Part shown: positions 1 through 11,800 of the stretch, piece after piece | Position numbering within the stretch: the stretch's first letter is position 1 | Layout: the number at the start of each line of letters is the position of its first letter | DNA from: Allium sativum | Lineage: Eukaryota; Streptophyta; Magnoliopsida; Asparagales; Amaryllidaceae | Assembly: GCA_030737875.1 (NCBI GenBank) | Contig: CM060911.1 | Span: forward strand, 108,914,625 to 108,978,624 | Length of the DNA stretch: 64,000 nucleotides | Direction: 5' to 3' | Program-made: the position numbers and the translations under genes | The notes under the pieces: model-generated | Databases searched by the model: none | Seen by the model: only the letters and a program-made list of their open reading frames with translations | What the model was told of the DNA's origin: nothing

Positions 1-617
1 TTCAAAAGTTTCTCCCATTGGAATATGGGACATAGCTAACCCATGAAGGGTTTCATTCAGTCCTTTAACAAACCGCAAAACTTTCTCATGCGGAGTATCT
101 ACCAGTTCCAATCTAGACCTTGCTAGCTGGTTGAATCTGTTTGCATATTCTTGGACATTCATGGTTCCTTGCTTTAGCGCCAAGAATCTTTCCATTTGCA
201 TGCTTTTCTCAGCTTGAGAAAGAAACTTCCTTTCAAACCTCTGTCTAAAATCATCCCAAGTTTCCATTGGACGCCCCGCTTGTGTTACTTCCCACCAGAA
301 ATAAGCTTCATCTTTCAGTAGTCAGGCGGTAACTGAATCTTCCTACGATCGTCCACTTCAAAAATTCCAAATAGATCCTCCGTTTCCTTGAGCCAATTCC
401 TTGCCTCTACAAACGTATCCGTTCCACGGAATGGCTTTCCTCCTATAGCACAGAAATCTTTGTAGATCTTAGAGAAGTTATCTGCACGTTGAGGAGGAGG
501 AGGAATGACTGGTGCAGCTGGGGGAGGAACATCTGCTTGACCACCAGCAGGCCCCGTGGCCTCTTGATACCTACGGAACCAACCTGGTATCGTAACGCCC
601 TCAGGATTATTAGGTTC
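1..617 (-). pseudogene. gag: gag fragment of the outer chromovirus (broken)
   Basis: Capsid-type gag, N-terminal part, read from 617 leftwards; its first codons (start codon CAT at 11944-11946) lie beyond the inserted element 1. Visible landmarks are the proline-rich stretch after the N-terminus, GGKPFRGTDTFVEARNWLKETEDLF, then FWWEVTQAG, ETWDDFRQRF, LALKQGTMNVQEYANRFNQL and LRFVKGLNE, all matching the order in element 1 gag. Around 322-335 one base appears to be missing relative to element 1 and a TGA follows where a Trp codon is expected, so the reading frame is broken there. The zinc-knuckle part and pol would lie left of the window. Confidence 0.85.
613..617. repeat. Target-site duplication GGTTC, left copy
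   Basis: GGTTC directly precedes the TG of the element 1 5' LTR. The same five bases follow the CA of its 3' LTR at 11933-11937. This fixes both ends of the insertion. Confidence 0.95.
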
Positions 618-849
618 TGTAACACCCCGTATGTTGAATAACTTGTTATAATATAAATCAGGGCAGAATTAAATTTTAAGATCTGAATCAGGGGAAACGG
701 GCTATGCCATTGCGGTCGTCTCGGAAAAATACGCGAAATAGAGTCCGAGTTTTCGAAAATCGGAGTCTGTATGACCCAGTTAAGGCCCGAAGAAGTTTTC
801 AGAAAATTCAAATTTCGAAAAACAGATTTCAAATGCAGAAGGGGGGCTA

Positions 850-1088
850 GGCGGGAAAATTCCCGCCAGCACCAGGTCGACCCCCATGTCGACTGGGGAG
901 TCGACACGCAGGGGGGTGTGTCGACAGTAGTGTCGACACCCCTGTCGACACAGGTGGCTCGGCCAGTTTGGCTGGGTGCACTGTTCTGGCTGTTGGGCTG
1001 TGTTTGGTGGCTTGTGACGAGATCTGATGGCTCTAAACTATCCTAGGGTTAATCCTATGGCCTAAAACACTTAACTAATCTATAAATA
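850..1088 (+). promoter_or_regulatory. Element 1 U3 promoter: E2F-like inverted repeat, GTCGAC cluster, TATA box
   Basis: GGCGGGAAAATTCCCGCC (850-867) has two 8-bp inverted arms, each fitting the plant E2F core WTTSSCSS. Six GTCGAC palindromes follow at 876, 888, 900, 920, 932 and 944. TATAAATA begins at 1081. The 3' LTR repeats this at 9088-9325 with one GTCGAC mutated. The spacing fits a promoter, but binding of any factor is inference. Confidence 0.6.
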
Positions 1089-1369
1089 CACCCTAAGACT
1101 ACACTAATTCATACTAAAAATAGAAACAACGTCGTCATGCCGTCAAAATGCAACTAGAAGGAGCCTCCATCAAATTGTAGAAGAAGATAGCTTCTCAAAT
1201 CAACTTCTAATCAACTCTAGCAACTAAATCTTCTTCATAGGAGTGCTAATCAACAAGTTGTGAGTTTCTATGCCTTTAGCAAGCAATTGCTAAACTAATT
1301 ATGATAGGATATAATGAGGTTATGGTTATGTATGTGGATCAATGCAAGTTATGTTATCATATGCAATGT

Positions 1370-1754
1370 GTTCATGATGTTAGTTATGCAAGTTTTATGC
1401 TATATGTTCATGATGCTAGTTATGCAAGTTGTATGCTATATGCTCATGATGCAAGTTATGCAAGTTTGATGCTATGTGCACATGAAGCTAGTTATGCAAG
1501 TTGGGTGTAATTTATGCTATATGTTCATGATGCTAGTTATGCAAATCACTATGATAAACATTGATCCATTATGACACCATGTTATGCAAGTTTGGTGTTT
1601 GATTATATGCAAGTTCATATATGACATGTTATGCAAGTTTGGTGTTTGATTATATGCAAGTTCATATATGACATGTTATGCAAGTTTGGTGTTTGATTAT
1701 ATGCAAGTTCATATATGACATGTTATGCAAGTTTGGTGTTTGATTATATGCAAG
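1370..1754 (+). repeat. Tandem repeats built on TTATGCAAGTT
   Basis: Degenerate units with TTATGCAAGTT and TTCATGATGCTAG occupy about 1370-1560. A clean 47-bp tandem repeat follows at 1579-1625, 1626-1672 and 1673-1719, with a partial fourth copy to about 1754. The same array is at about 9816-9992 in the 3' LTR with the same copy number. It lies in the transcribed part of the LTR. Confidence 0.85.
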
Positions 1755-2202
1755 TAACATGTGCAAGTTTACCCCTTTGTATGTCATACATACATATGCA
1801 AGTTTACCCTTTTGTATGACATAAGTAACTTATGCAAGTTACCCTATTTATGACATATGTGATTCATGCAAGTTTGGGTTGATTATTTATGCTAGTTGGG
1901 TTTGATGCTATGGTCATATATGCAAGTTGACACCTTTAAAACCCATGTGATGCTAATGTTATGCTGTTGAACCCATTGTATTTGTGATGAATCTTCCCTT
2001 TTAAGTATGTCATGTTAGCGTATTACGTGGGGAACGATGGGGTTAATATTCATGTTAACAAAATTGTGGTGAAATTGGTATGATGTTGCATACCATGAGT
2101 GGATGGACATAATTGAGTCAATTATGTACATCATTAAATTGGAATTAATTAGGGAAAATTAATTCAAAATATGGGGGTGATTAATTAGGTGTAATTAATC
2201 GA

Positions 2203-2427
2203 CTAAGACACGAGGTTGGACCCTTTTGTAGCATAAGACTGCCCGGACCCGACCGGCAAATCCAGCGGCTACAAATGATTGGCCCAATGTGAGAGGTCTT
2301 AGGCATAAACTAAATACGTGACAAGTGTAAAGACACGAGGTTAGACTCGGTTATGGCGTAAGGCTGCCCGGACCCGGCCTGCAAATCCAGCTGCCATAAA
2401 AGACAGTCTAATGTGAGAGGTCTTTAC
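2203..2427 (+). other. Tandem pair of ~100-nt hairpins in the element 1 leader
   Basis: Hairpin A, 2203-2302: CTAAGAC pairs with GTCTTAG, and TTTGTAGC (2225-2232) with GCTACAAA (2268-2275). Hairpin B, 2327-2427: GTAAAGAC pairs with GTCTTTAC, TTAGACT (2341-2347) with AGTCTAA (2405-2411), and TTATGGC (2351-2357) with GCCATAA (2393-2399). Both have a near-identical GC-rich apex (CTGCCCGG ... GCAAATCCAGC). The stems differ between A and B but stay complementary. The 3' LTR copies lie at 10442-10541 and 10566-10666. Confidence 0.75.
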
Positions 2428-3695
2428 AAAGGTTACGTTCTTAATCAATTAAGAAACACTTAACCAGATAAGCATGTAGTGGGGCATGAAGGGTTAAGTG
2501 GGTGCCTTGGGTGGCATGTGGAAATCAAGTAAGTGCCTTGGGTGGCATGTGGAAAACTAGTGGGTTGCCTTGGGTGGCAATAGAAAATACGATTAGAATA
2601 CTTAACCAAGTGGAAACATGTAATTAAACATGATTAAAGGGTTAAGTGGGATGCACTAGAAAAGGGACAAGCTTAGGTGGGTAGCTTGTGGGGGCCCATT
2701 TCAACCAGTAACCCATATGTATCTTTGTGGGCTCGACCCATGTCGAGGACGGGACACGCGTACTGGGCTTGACTATAAGAGGCCAAAACGTGGTAGCGGT
2801 GGCAACGCAAGTCCAACGGGTTTCATATGCGTGTGTGGGCCCGGGCTGGTAGGTAAGACGTTGTTGCATCGCGTGGGTATAAGCCGTGCACCGTTGGTTG
2901 TATCGGGTTGCCACTTTGGGGAGTGATACACCCCACTGTGGGGCCAGCACGGGTATCTACGTTAGGGAGTCGATCGCTTGGGGAGTAGTGGGTACATCTA
3001 GTGGAGATAGGGGCAGACAGCACCTATGTGGTCAGCTAGGGGTACACGAAACTACTAGTTATATTTTCTAAGTCCATGAGTGGGATCAACCTTTAAGTAG
3101 GAATGACTGGTGTGGTGCAGTGTAGTAATCACCCTTGGGTGGGTAGATGCGTCTTTACCGATATCTTAGTTCATCCTATGTCTAGTTGGCTGCTTAGTGT
3201 AGTCATTTATCCCCAGTCGTTACCGTACCAAGTTTATATCATACCCTAATTACTTTAATGGTTGTATTTTTAAAGTTATAGGACTCGCTCAGACTTATGT
3301 CTGACCCCGTTGTTTTTATCGTTTTCCCAACCCTCAGGTTCTCAGAGTGGGCCTAGCACTAGTGGGCTTTGATCAGATTGCTTTATCTATCTTTTGGAGC
3401 TTGGACCGTTGATGTAAAGCCCAGCTTATCTTTTCTATTATGGCTATTAGTATGTAGTGGGATTATGTACTTATGTTTTTAAACGAGATGGATATTTTGT
3501 ACTTGACTCTTGTTGGTTTTTGATATGTAACCAAACATGTTTACCTTCTGCTGCAATGAAATGATGTTTTAAATTTCAAGTATTACTTATATCTGTCTTG
3601 TTGTAATTTTTCTGTTCTATATTCACTTAAAATACTCCACCGAAGTTAAGGCATTCCCTTAGTGAGTGACCTTAGCGGGTGTGGGGTGTTACACG

Positions 3696-3707
3696 TGGTA
3701 TCCGAGC
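3696..3707 (+). other. Primer binding site, element 1
   Basis: TGGTATCCGAGC begins two bases after the LTR end and matches the usual initiator-Met-tRNA site TGGTATCAGAGC at 11 of 12 positions. The mismatch is in the middle. Confidence 0.85.
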
Positions 3708-3889
3708 TGAAGGTTACCAGAACAGATAAAACTTTTAGAAAAACTATTTTTCTAAAAACATTTTCGAAGGAGTATTTTCAAAAACATGTATTTTAAGAGA
3801 AAAGTTTTTGAAAGAAAAGCATAATCCCCAATAGCCATATCTTTATCTTTCGAATTCTCCGTTTTGAATCTTTCCTTTTTCGTTTCAGC

Positions 3890-4813
3890 ATGGTTGAAGA
3901 TCTTAACTTTCCGGAGGGTGTAGCGATACCAGTATGGTATAGGAGATTGATGGAGGCTAGGGCCGCCGCTGCGGGTCCAGCAGATGTTCCTCCACCACCA
4001 GTTGCACCCGATCTTCCTCCCCCTCCTCCTCCTCGCACGGATACTTTTGCTAAGACTTGCAAGGAATTTAAGGCTATGGGAGGGAAACCTTTTCAAGGAT
4101 CAGAAACTTTTGTGGAAGCTAGGGATTGGCTTAAGGAAACGGAAGAGTTGATAGACATCTTTGAGATGGAAGAAGGAAATAAAGTCAAGTTAGCTGCTTG
4201 GTTAATGAAGGGAGAGGCCTCGTTCTGGTGGGAGGTCACTAATGGAGAACGCCTAGTTGACTCTTGGGCGGATTTCAGACAAAGGTTTGTGGCAAAGTTT
4301 CTCTCAAGGGCGGAAGAAAATATGTATATGGAAAGGTTCTTGACTCTAAAGCAAGGAAACCTATCAGTGAAGGAATATGTCAACAAGTTTAATCAGTTGG
4401 CAAGGTTTGGCATAGACATGGTGAATACACCGGAGAAGAAGGCTTTGAGGTTCGTTAAAGGCTTGAATGAACCGATGCATGGATTGGCTATGACTCACAT
4501 CCCTATGGGGGCCACCTTTGAGAAGCTAGTAGACATGGCACTCATGCATGAGGAAGAGAAGGGTCCCAATGCTAATAAGGCACCCGAGAAGAAAGGAGAT
4601 CAGAAGAGACCTCAACAGCAACAGCAAAACAAGGGTGGGAAAGGCAACGGTGGCAAGGGAAAGAAGAAGTGCTTCAATTGTGGGACACTAGGCCACCTAA
4701 GCAAAGATTGTCGGAAGAAGAAGAAGACTGGCTGCTTCCACTGTGGCGAAGCATGGCATCTATTGAAGGACTGCCCTAAGAAGGGGCAAAGGACAGGATC
4801 TACCTCAGGATGA
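3890..4813 (+). CDS. gag: Element 1 gag polyprotein part (capsid and nucleocapsid)
   Basis: A 307-codon frame starting ATG at 3890, about 200 bp after the 5' LTR. It begins with a short PEGV...WYRR motif and a proline-rich linker, then a retrotransposon gag domain (about residues 60-220; FWWEVTNGE, WADFRQRFVAKF, LKQGNLSVKEYVNKFNQLARF). A Lys/Gln/Gly-rich basic region precedes two CX2CX4HX4C zinc knuckles near residues 261-298 (CFNCGTLGHLSKDC and CFHCGEAWHLLKDC). It would form the particle shell and bind element RNA. The frame ends at TGA 4811-4813; the protease-pol frame continues in the same phase directly after. Related plant chromoviruses usually have one continuous gag-pol frame, so this stop is probably a mutation. 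Confidence 0.9.
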   Translation: MVEDLNFPEGVAIPVWYRRLMEARAAAAGPADVPPPPVAPDLPPPPPPRTDTFAKTCKEFKAMGGKPFQGSETFVEARDWLKETEELIDIFEMEEGNKVKLAAWLMKGEASFWWEVTNGERLVDSWADFRQRFVAKFLSRAEENMYMERFLTLKQGNLSVKEYVNKFNQLARFGIDMVNTPEKKALRFVKGLNEPMHGLAMTHIPMGATFEKLVDMALMHEEEKGPNANKAPEKKGDQKRPQQQQQNKGGKGNGGKGKKKCFNCGTLGHLSKDCRKKKKTGCFHCGEAWHLLKDCPKKGQRTGSTSG

Positions 4814-7800
4814 CAGGTGCAAGCTCTTATGGCACCAGGTCAGGCAAGGGGGCAAGTTCAGGCTCTCGCGGTTCCACCGATTCAGGAAAGAGGTAGAACT
4901 ATTTCCATTGAAAGTCTGGTTTTTCTGTTTGATCATCCTGTCCGTACTTTGTTTGACTCTGGCGCATCGCATTCGTTTATCTCATCATCATTAGTTGAGT
5001 CACTGCACTTAGACACCAGTCTAGTAGATGATCCCTTGGTTTTTTCAAACCCAATTGGGGGCTCCACTTATTTGCCCATGATATGTTTGGGTTTGAAGAT
5101 TTCTATACTTAGCGTTGAGTTTAGATGTGATGCTTTTGTTCTGGGCTTCACGGGCTATGGGTTGATTTTGGGCATGGACTGGTTATCCAGTAATGGTGCC
5201 GTTCTTGATTGTGAAAGGAGAGTTGTTAAGCTCATGACCCGCTTGGGTAACACTCTCGAGATCTCTTGTAATCCCATGAATTCTGTTATGCTAAGTTATC
5301 TTGAATCGCTTGACGCTTCGGTCGAGAGTTTGCGATCTGTTAGAGTGGTCCGGGAATACTCGGATGTGTTTGAGGAGGTGAAGGGCTTACCTCCGAAGCG
5401 GGAGATAGACTTCCGAATATATCTGGTAGACAATGCTAAACCAGTATCTTTGCCAGTGCGCCACATGGCTCCTCGTGAGAGGAGGGAACTCCATAAGCAA
5501 GTAGGGGAGTTGCTTGAGAAGGGGTTCATAAGACGAAGTATATCGGAGTGGGGTGCTCCAGTGGTTTTTGCCACGAAGGCGGATGGGTCCCTCAGACTTT
5601 GTGCAGACTATAGAGAACTCAACAAGCTTACAAAGAAGAATAGACACCCATTGCCGAGGATTGATGATCTCTTTGATCAGTTGGTTGGCGCCTCAGTGTT
5701 TTCACAGTTGGACTTAGCCACAGGGTTTCATCAGTTGAGAGTGGCTGAGGATAGTATAGAGAAGACTGCCTTTAGAACTCCGGATGGTTTTTATGAGTGG
5801 CTGGTGATGCCCTTTGGTTTGACGAACACCCCTGCATACTTTGTTGATTTGATGAGTAGGGTGTTCAGGGAGTACCTTAATAAGTTCATGGTGGTCTTTG
5901 TGGATGACATCTTAGTCTTTTCTAAGAATGAAGAAGAGCATGCCCTACATCTTAGGGAAGTGTTGGAGACTCTTCGAGCGCATAGCCTTAAGGCTAAATT
6001 CTCTAAATGTCACTTTTGGAGGAAGGAAGTGCGGTTCTTAGGGCACGTGGTCTCTAAGGAAGGGATAGCTGTGGATCCCGCGAAGGTAGTGTCCATCCAA
6101 GATTGGAAGGTTCCGAAGAATGCTACCGAGGTGAGGAGTTTCTTGGGGTTGGCTGGTTACTATAGGAAGTTTATCAAGGACTTCGCGAAGATATCAGCCC
6201 CATTAAATCACTTGACGAAGAAGAATCTAGTCTTCACATGGGACGTAGATTGTGATGATGCGTTCCAACGGTTAAAGAGAGCTTTAACCACAGCTCCAGT
6301 CTTAGTGTTGCCAGATGGGAGTAAGCCATTTGTTGTTTATACCGATGCTTGTGGGACAGGACTAGGCACAGTCTTAATGCAAGAGGGAAGGGTAATAGCC
6401 TATGGGGGAAGGCAGTTGAGAGCGCATGAGAAAAATTACCCTACACATGATCTAGAGTTGGCCGCTATTGTTTTTGCGCTTAAGTCTTGGCGCCATTATC
6501 TTCTTGGCGAGAGGTTCGAATTGTTCACTGACCACAAATCATTGAAGTACTTGTTTTCTCAGAAGGATTTGAACTTAAGGCAGCAAAGGTGGATGGAGTT
6601 CTTAGCATCCTATGATTTCGAGATAGCGTATACCCCTGGCAAGGGTAACGTGGTGGCGGACGCCTTAAGCAGAAAAAGGTTGTCCTTGAGTCCATTGTTC
6701 GTGGAACGACGAAGCTTGGAATTTATCTCGATGTTTGATTTTAGACCTTCCGTTGACTTTGTACCCGGTTTGCTAGCATCCTTAGAGGTCAGACCTACTC
6801 TTTTGGGACGGATTGGCGAGGCACAGCGGGACGACCCACAGTTGGTTGAGTGGGTAGAGAGGCTCATAAGGGGGGAGTCGTCCAGCCATTTGAGTAGGTA
6901 CACCCTAGACGATATGGGGTGGTTGCGTAGAGACGGTAGACTTTGTGTACCGCAAGACGAGGGTTTGAGGAAGGCTATACTTGATGATGCACATCGTTCG
7001 AAGATGACCATTCATCCCGGTGGGGACAAGATGTACCAAGACATGAAGCGAGTTTTCTTTTGGGCCGGTATGAAGAAGGATGTGGCCGAGTATGTCGCTA
7101 GATGCTTGGTGTGCCAACAAGTGAAAGAGGAGCAAAAGAAACCCGGTGGGTTGCTTCACCCATTGGAAGTTCCGCGATGGAAGTGGGATAGCGTCTCGAT
7201 GGATTTTATCGATGGGTTACCGAGATCGAGGAAGGGTAATACGGGAATTTGGGTTGTGGTAGACAGACTTACTAAGAGCGCCCATTTCATACCCATGAAG
7301 AGTAAGAGGACTGCTCCATGGCTAGCTTCAGTTTACCTTCGAGAGATAGTTCGGTTGCATGGTGTACCTTCTAGCATAGTGAGCGATCGAGATCCCATCT
7401 TCACTAGCGAGTTTTGGAAGAGTTTGCAAGAGGAGGTAGGGACTCAGTTGTGTTTGAGCACCGCATATCATCCTCAGACGGACGGCCAGACCGAGAGGGT
7501 GAACCGTATTCTAGAAGACCTTTTGAGGCTATGTATCTTAGATTTTGGAGGTACATGGGAAGAGCATCTTCCATTGGTGGAGTTCGCGTATAATAACAGC
7601 TTTCAGTCTAGTATTGGTATGGCTCCTTTTGAAGCTCTTTATGGAAGGCCTTGTCGATCACCTACATGTTGGTGGGAATCTACGGATAAGAACTTGCTTG
7701 GGCCTGATATGGTTAGAGAGACTTCGGAAAAGATTGATTTGATTCGAAGAAGGATGAAAGTGGCGCAAGACAGACAGAAATATTACGCGGATAAGAGGAG

Positions 7801-8242
7801 GACGAATCTTGAGTTTGATGTTGGGGACATGGTCTTTGTTAAAGTATCTCCATTACGGAATGTTTTTCGCTTTGGGTCCGTTGGGAAGTTAGCACCAAGG
7901 TTTGTAGGACCGTTTTCTATTAAGGAAAAGATCGGACAGATGGCATATAGAGTGGATTTGCCCGAGAGACTTAGTGGGGTACATGACGTATTCCATGTGT
8001 CACATTTGAGGAAGTACCTACATGAGACCGCAGAGGTGGTAGAGCCGAGCTTGCTTAGAGAAGTGGAGGTAGAGCATGATGCGACGATTCGACGAGCTCC
8101 TACTCGCATCCTTGGGTCAGAGATTAGGAAGTTGAGAAACAGAGAGGCTCAACTAGTCAAAGTGCAATGGGGAGATGATGAGAGCAACGCTACTTGGGAG
8201 ACAGAAGTGAAGATGCGTTCTTTGTACCCATTCCTTTTTTAG
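4814..8242 (+). CDS. pol: Element 1 pol: protease, RT, RNase H, integrase, chromodomain
   Basis: An uninterrupted frame in phase with gag; the stated start is simply the codon after the gag TGA, as no convincing independent start is seen. Counting residues from 4817: protease [10 protein letters not shown] with catalytic Asp near 47; reverse transcriptase with [19 protein letters not shown] and the active-site FVDD at about 361-364; RNase H with [10 protein letters not shown] near 508, an ELAAIVFAL Glu and TDHKSLKYL; integrase HHCC zinc finger from about 726; integrase core Asp in MDFIDGLP (about 795), Asp in VSDRDPIF and Glu in the [12 protein letters not shown] stretch; chromodomain from about 1095 to 1141 ([16 protein letters not shown]). 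All catalytic residues are present. The usual RT motif NAPA reads NTPA here. Confidence 0.95.
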   Translation, partial: QVQALMAPGQARGQVQALAVPPIQERGRTISIESLVFLFDHPVRTLFDSGASHSFISSSLVESLHLDTSLVDDPLVFSNPIGGSTYLPMICLGLKISILSVEFRCDAFVLGFTGYGLILGMDWLSSNGAVLDCERRVVKLMTRLGNTLEISCNPMNSVMLSYLESLDASVESLRSVRVVREYSDVFEEVKGLPPKREIDFRIYLVDNAKPVSLPVRHMAPRERRELHKQVGELLEKGFIRRSISEWGAPVVFATKADGSLRLCADYRELNKLTKKNRHPLPRIDDLFDQLVGASVFSQLDLATGFHQLRVAEDSIEKTAFRTPDGFYEWLVMPFGLTNTPAYFVDLMSRVFREYLNKFMVVFVDDILVFSKNEEEHALHLREVLETLRAHSLKAKFSKCHFWRKEVRFLGHVVSKEGIAVDPAKVVSIQDWKVPKNATEVRSFLGLAGYYRKFIKDFAKISAPLNHLTKKNLVFTWDVDCDDAFQRLKRALTTAPVLVLPDGSKPFVVYTDACGTGLGTVLMQEGRVIAYGGRQLRAHEKNYPTHDLELAAIVFALKSWRHYLLGERFELFTDHKSLKYLFSQKDLNLRQQRWMEFLASYDFEIAYTPGKGNVVADALSRKRLSLSPLFVERRSLEFISMFDFRPSVDFVPGLLASLEVRPTLLGRIGEAQRDDPQLVEWVERLIRGESSSHLSRYTLDDMGWLRRDGRLCVPQDEGLRKAILDDAHRSKMTIHPGGDKMYQDMKRVFFWAGMKKDVAEYVARCLVCQQVKEEQKKPGGLLHPLEVPRWKWDSVSMDFIDGLPRSRKGNTGIWVVVDRLTKSAHFIPMKSKRTAPWLASVYLREIVRLHGVPSSIVSDRDPIFTSEFWKSLQEEVGTQLCLSTAYHPQTDGQTERVNRILEDLLRLCILDFGGTWEEHLPLVEFAYNNSFQSSIGMAPFEALYGRPCRSPTCWWESTDKNLLGPDMVRETSEKIDLIRRRMKVAQDRQKYYADKRRTNLEFDVGDMVFVKVSPLRNVFRFGSVGKLAPRFVGPFSIKEKIGQMAYRVDLPERLSGVHDVFHVSHLRKYLHETAEVVEPSLLREVEVEHDATIRRAPTRILGSEIRKLRNREAQLVKVQWGDDESNATWETEVKMRSLYPFLF

Positions 8243-8820
8243 GGTATGTCTTTTAATTTCTCCTTTATCGTTTCTCTAGTACTTTTGTTATCTTTAGTAT
8301 GTCCTCTCATTAGTATCTTTGACCTTTAGATAGGGTAAACCTATGGTTGAAACATGTGTTTGAGACATGTTATGATTGATGGATGCATGTGGATGCAAGT
8401 GTTTGCTAGTGGTTGCTCGTGGATGCATATACACACGCTTTAGACACTAAATCGGCTCAGTCACTTCATATTGCATATTGCATATAATTGTGTGTAGGTA
8501 GCTATATTAATGGATGTATAATGGTTGTGTTATCATATGGATGATGCATTTTGGTGTATGGTTGTGCACACATGTAGAAATAGTATGTGTCGATAGGGTT
8601 CTTTCGCATACATATTGGATGCATGGCACTATCATGGTTTGCATTAAGGAGGTCAACTGAATCAGTAGACCGCCTGATTTTGCATTAGACAGGGAACATA
8701 TACACACACTTTTTGCATATGTTCATACAGCGTTAGAAACTTTAAGGACAATGGATGCCAGTGTTTGATGGTTTAGTAGATGGTTGTTTGGATGGTAGGA
8801 TATGTTCTTCTTGACTTAGA
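8243..8820 (+). other. Non-coding 3' internal region of element 1
   Basis: About 580 bp between the pol stop and the pre-PPT hairpin. It is rich in TGGATGCA/TGTTTG-type words and has no supported reading frame. It probably forms the 3' untranslated part of the internal transcript. Confidence 0.6.
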
Positions 8821-8855
8821 GATTTCGGGGACGAAATCCTTTAAGTAGGGGAGAA
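8821..8855 (+). other. GGGA-loop hairpin and polypurine tract, element 1
   Basis: GATTTCG-GGGA-CGAAATC (8821-8838) is a perfect 7-bp stem with a GNRA-type loop. The purine tract AAGTAGGGGAGAA (8843-8855) touches the 3' LTR. The tract would prime plus-strand DNA synthesis. The hairpin recurs with altered but still paired stems in element 2 and in the LARD array. Confidence 0.8.
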
Positions 8856-11800
8856 TGTAACACCCCGTATGTTGAATAACTTGTTATAATATAAATCAGA
8901 GAAGAATTAAATTTTAAGATCTTAATCAAGGGAAACGGGCAATTCCATTGCGTTCGTCTCGGAAAAATACGCGAAATAGAGTCCGAGTTTTCGAAAATCG
9001 GAGTCCGTATGACCCAGTTAAGGCCCGAAGAAGTTTTCAGAAAATTCAAATTTCGAAAAACAGATTTCAAATGCAGAAGGGGGGCTAGGCGGGAAAATTC
9101 CCGCCAGCACCAGGTCGACCCCCGTGTCGACTGGGAGTCGACACGCAGGGGGGTGTGTCGACAGTAGTGTCGACACCCCTGTTGACACAGGTGGCTCGGC
9201 CAGTTTGGCTGGGTGCACTATTTTGGCTGTTGGGCTGTGTTTGGTGGCTTGTGACGAGATCTGATGGCTCTAAACTATCCTAGGGTTAATCCTATGGCCT
9301 AAAACACTTAACTAATCTATAAATACACCCTAAGACTACCCTAATTCATACTAAAAATAGGAACAACGTCGTCATGCCGTCAAAATGCAACTAGAAGGAG
9401 CCTCCATCAAATTGTAGAAGAAGATAGCTTCTCAAATCAACTTCTAATCAACTCTAGCAACTAAATCTTCTTCATAGGAGTGCTAATCAACAAGTTGTGA
9501 GTTTCTATGCCTTTAGCAAGCAATTGCTAAACTAATTATGATAGGATATAATGAGGTTATGGTTATGCATGTGGATCAATGCAAGTTATGTTATCATATG
9601 CTATGTGTTCATGATGTTAGTTATGCAAGTTTTATGCTATATGTTCATGATGCTAGTTATGCAAGTTGTATGCTATATGTTCATGATGCAAGTTATGCAA
9701 GTTTGATGCTATGTGCCCATGAAGCTAGTTATGCAAGTTGGGTGTAATTTATGCTATATGTTCATGATGCTAGTTATGCAAATCACTATGATAAACATTG
9801 ATCCATTATGACACCATGTTATGCAAGTTTGGTGTTTGATTATATGCAAGTTCATATATGACATGTTATGCAAGTTTGGTGTTCGATTATATGCAAGTTC
9901 ATATATGACATGTTATGCAAGTTTGGTGTTTGATTATATGCAAGTTCATATATGACATGTTATGCAAGTTTGGTGTTTGATTATATGCAAGTAACATGTG
10001 CAAGTTTACCCCTTTGTATGTCATACATACATATGCAAGTTTACCCCTTTGTATGACATAAGTAACTTATGCAAGTTACCCTCTTTATGACATATGTGAT
10101 TCATGCAAGTTTGGGTTGATTATTTATGCTAGTTGGGTTTGATGCTATGGTCATATATGCAAGTTGACACCTTTAAAACCCATGTGATGCTAATGTTATG
10201 CTAAGTTGAACCCATTGTATTTGCGATGAATCTTCCCTTTTAAGTATGTCATGTTAGCGTATTACGTCGGGAACGATGGGGTTAATATTCATGTTAACAA
10301 AATTGTGGTGAAATTGGTATGATGTTGCATACCATGAGTGGATGGACATAATTGAGTCAATTATGTACATCATTAAATTGGAATTAATTAGGGAAAATTA
10401 ATTCAAAATATGGGGGTGATTAATTAGGTGTAATTAATCGACTAAGACACGAGGTTGGACCCTTTTGTAGCATAAGACTGCCCGGACCCGACCGGCAAAT
10501 CCAGCGGCTACAAATGATTGGCCCAATGTGAGAGTTCTTAGGCATAAACTAAATATGTGACAAGTGTAAAGACACGAGGTTAGACTCGGTTATGGCGTAA
10601 GGCTGCCCGGACCCGACCGGCAAATCCAGCTGCCATAAAAGACAGTCTAATGTGAGAGGTCTTTACAAAGGTTACGTTCTTAATCAATTAAGAAACACTT
10701 AACCAGATAAGCATGTAGTGGGGCATGAAGGGTTAAGTGGGTGCCTTGGGTGGCATGTGGAAATCAAGTAAGTGCCTTGGGTGGCATGTGGAAAACTAGT
10801 GGGTTGCCTTGGGTGGCAATAGAAAATACGATTAGAATACTTAACCAAGTGGAAACATGTAATTAAACATGATTAAAGGGTTAAGTGGGATGCACTAGAA
10901 AAGGGACAAGCTTAGGTGGGTAGCTTGTGGGGGCCCATTTCAACTAGTAACCCATATGTATCTTTGTGGGCTCGACCCATGTCGAGGACGGGACACGCGT
11001 ACTGGGCTTGACTATAATAGGCCAAAACGGGGTAGCGGTGGCAATGCAAGTCCAACGGGTTTCATATGCGTGTGTGGGCCCGGGCTGGTAGGTAAGACGT
11101 TGTTGCATCGTGTGGGTATAAGTCGTGCACAGTTGGTTGTATCGGGTTGCCACTTTGGGGAGTGATACACCCCACTGTGGGGCCAGCACGGGTATCTACG
11201 TTAGGGAGCCGATCGCTTGGGGAGTAGTGGGTACACCTAGTGGAGATAGGGGCAGACGACACCTATGTGGTCAGCTAGGGGTACACGAAACTACTAGTTA
11301 TATTTTCTAAGTCCATGAGTGGGATCAACCTTTAAGTAGGAATGACTGGTGTGGTGCAGTGTAGTAATTACCCTTGGGTGGGTAGATGCGTCTTTACCGA
11401 TATCTTAGTTCATCCTATGTCTAGTTGGCTGCTTAGTGTAGTCATTTATCCCCAGTCGTTACCGTACCAAGTTTATATCATACCCTAATTACTTTAATGA
11501 TTGTATTGTTAAAGTTATAGGACTCGCTCAGACTTATGTCTGACCCCGTTGTTTTTATCTTTTTCCCAACCCTCAGGTTCTCAGAGTGGGCCTAGCACTA
11601 GTGGGCTTTGATCAGATTGCTTTATCTATCTTTTGGAGCTTGGACCGTTGATGTAAAGCCCAGCTTATCTTTTCTATTATGGCTATTAGTATGTAGTGGG
11701 ATTATGTACTTATGTTTTTAAACGAGATGGATATTTTGTACTTGACTCTTGTTGGTTTTTGATATGTAACCAAACATGTTTACCTTCTGCTGCAATGAAA

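Larger units (their letters stand above)
618..3693 (+). repeat. Element 1 5' LTR (3,076 bp)
   Basis: Starts TGTAACACCCCG and ends GGGGTGTTACA, so the ends are inverted repeats. A TATA box lies at 1081-1088, giving a U3 of only about 0.5 kb and a transcribed R-U5 part of about 2.6 kb. That transcribed part holds, in order, ATGCAAGTT-rich tandem repeats (1340-1960), two tandem hairpins (2203-2427), three copies of a TGCCTTGGGTGGCA unit (2490-2580) and a GC-richer block (2690-3060). Short open frames inside it are not supported as genes. Confidence 0.95.

Noticed and set aside
1301..1510. 69-codon frame in element 1 LTR (also 9538-9747)
   Set aside because: It is the translation of the ATGCAAGTT tandem repeats and not a gene.
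1579..1754. Regular repeats that could suggest a CRISPR-like array
   Set aside because: The units are contiguous tandem copies without unique spacers, in a plant retrotransposon LTR.
2241..2266. The hairpin apex with GGTTCCGGGC-like sequence as a tRNA-like fold
   Set aside because: No acceptor, D and T arms can be laid out with proper spacing; it fits a long simple hairpin better.
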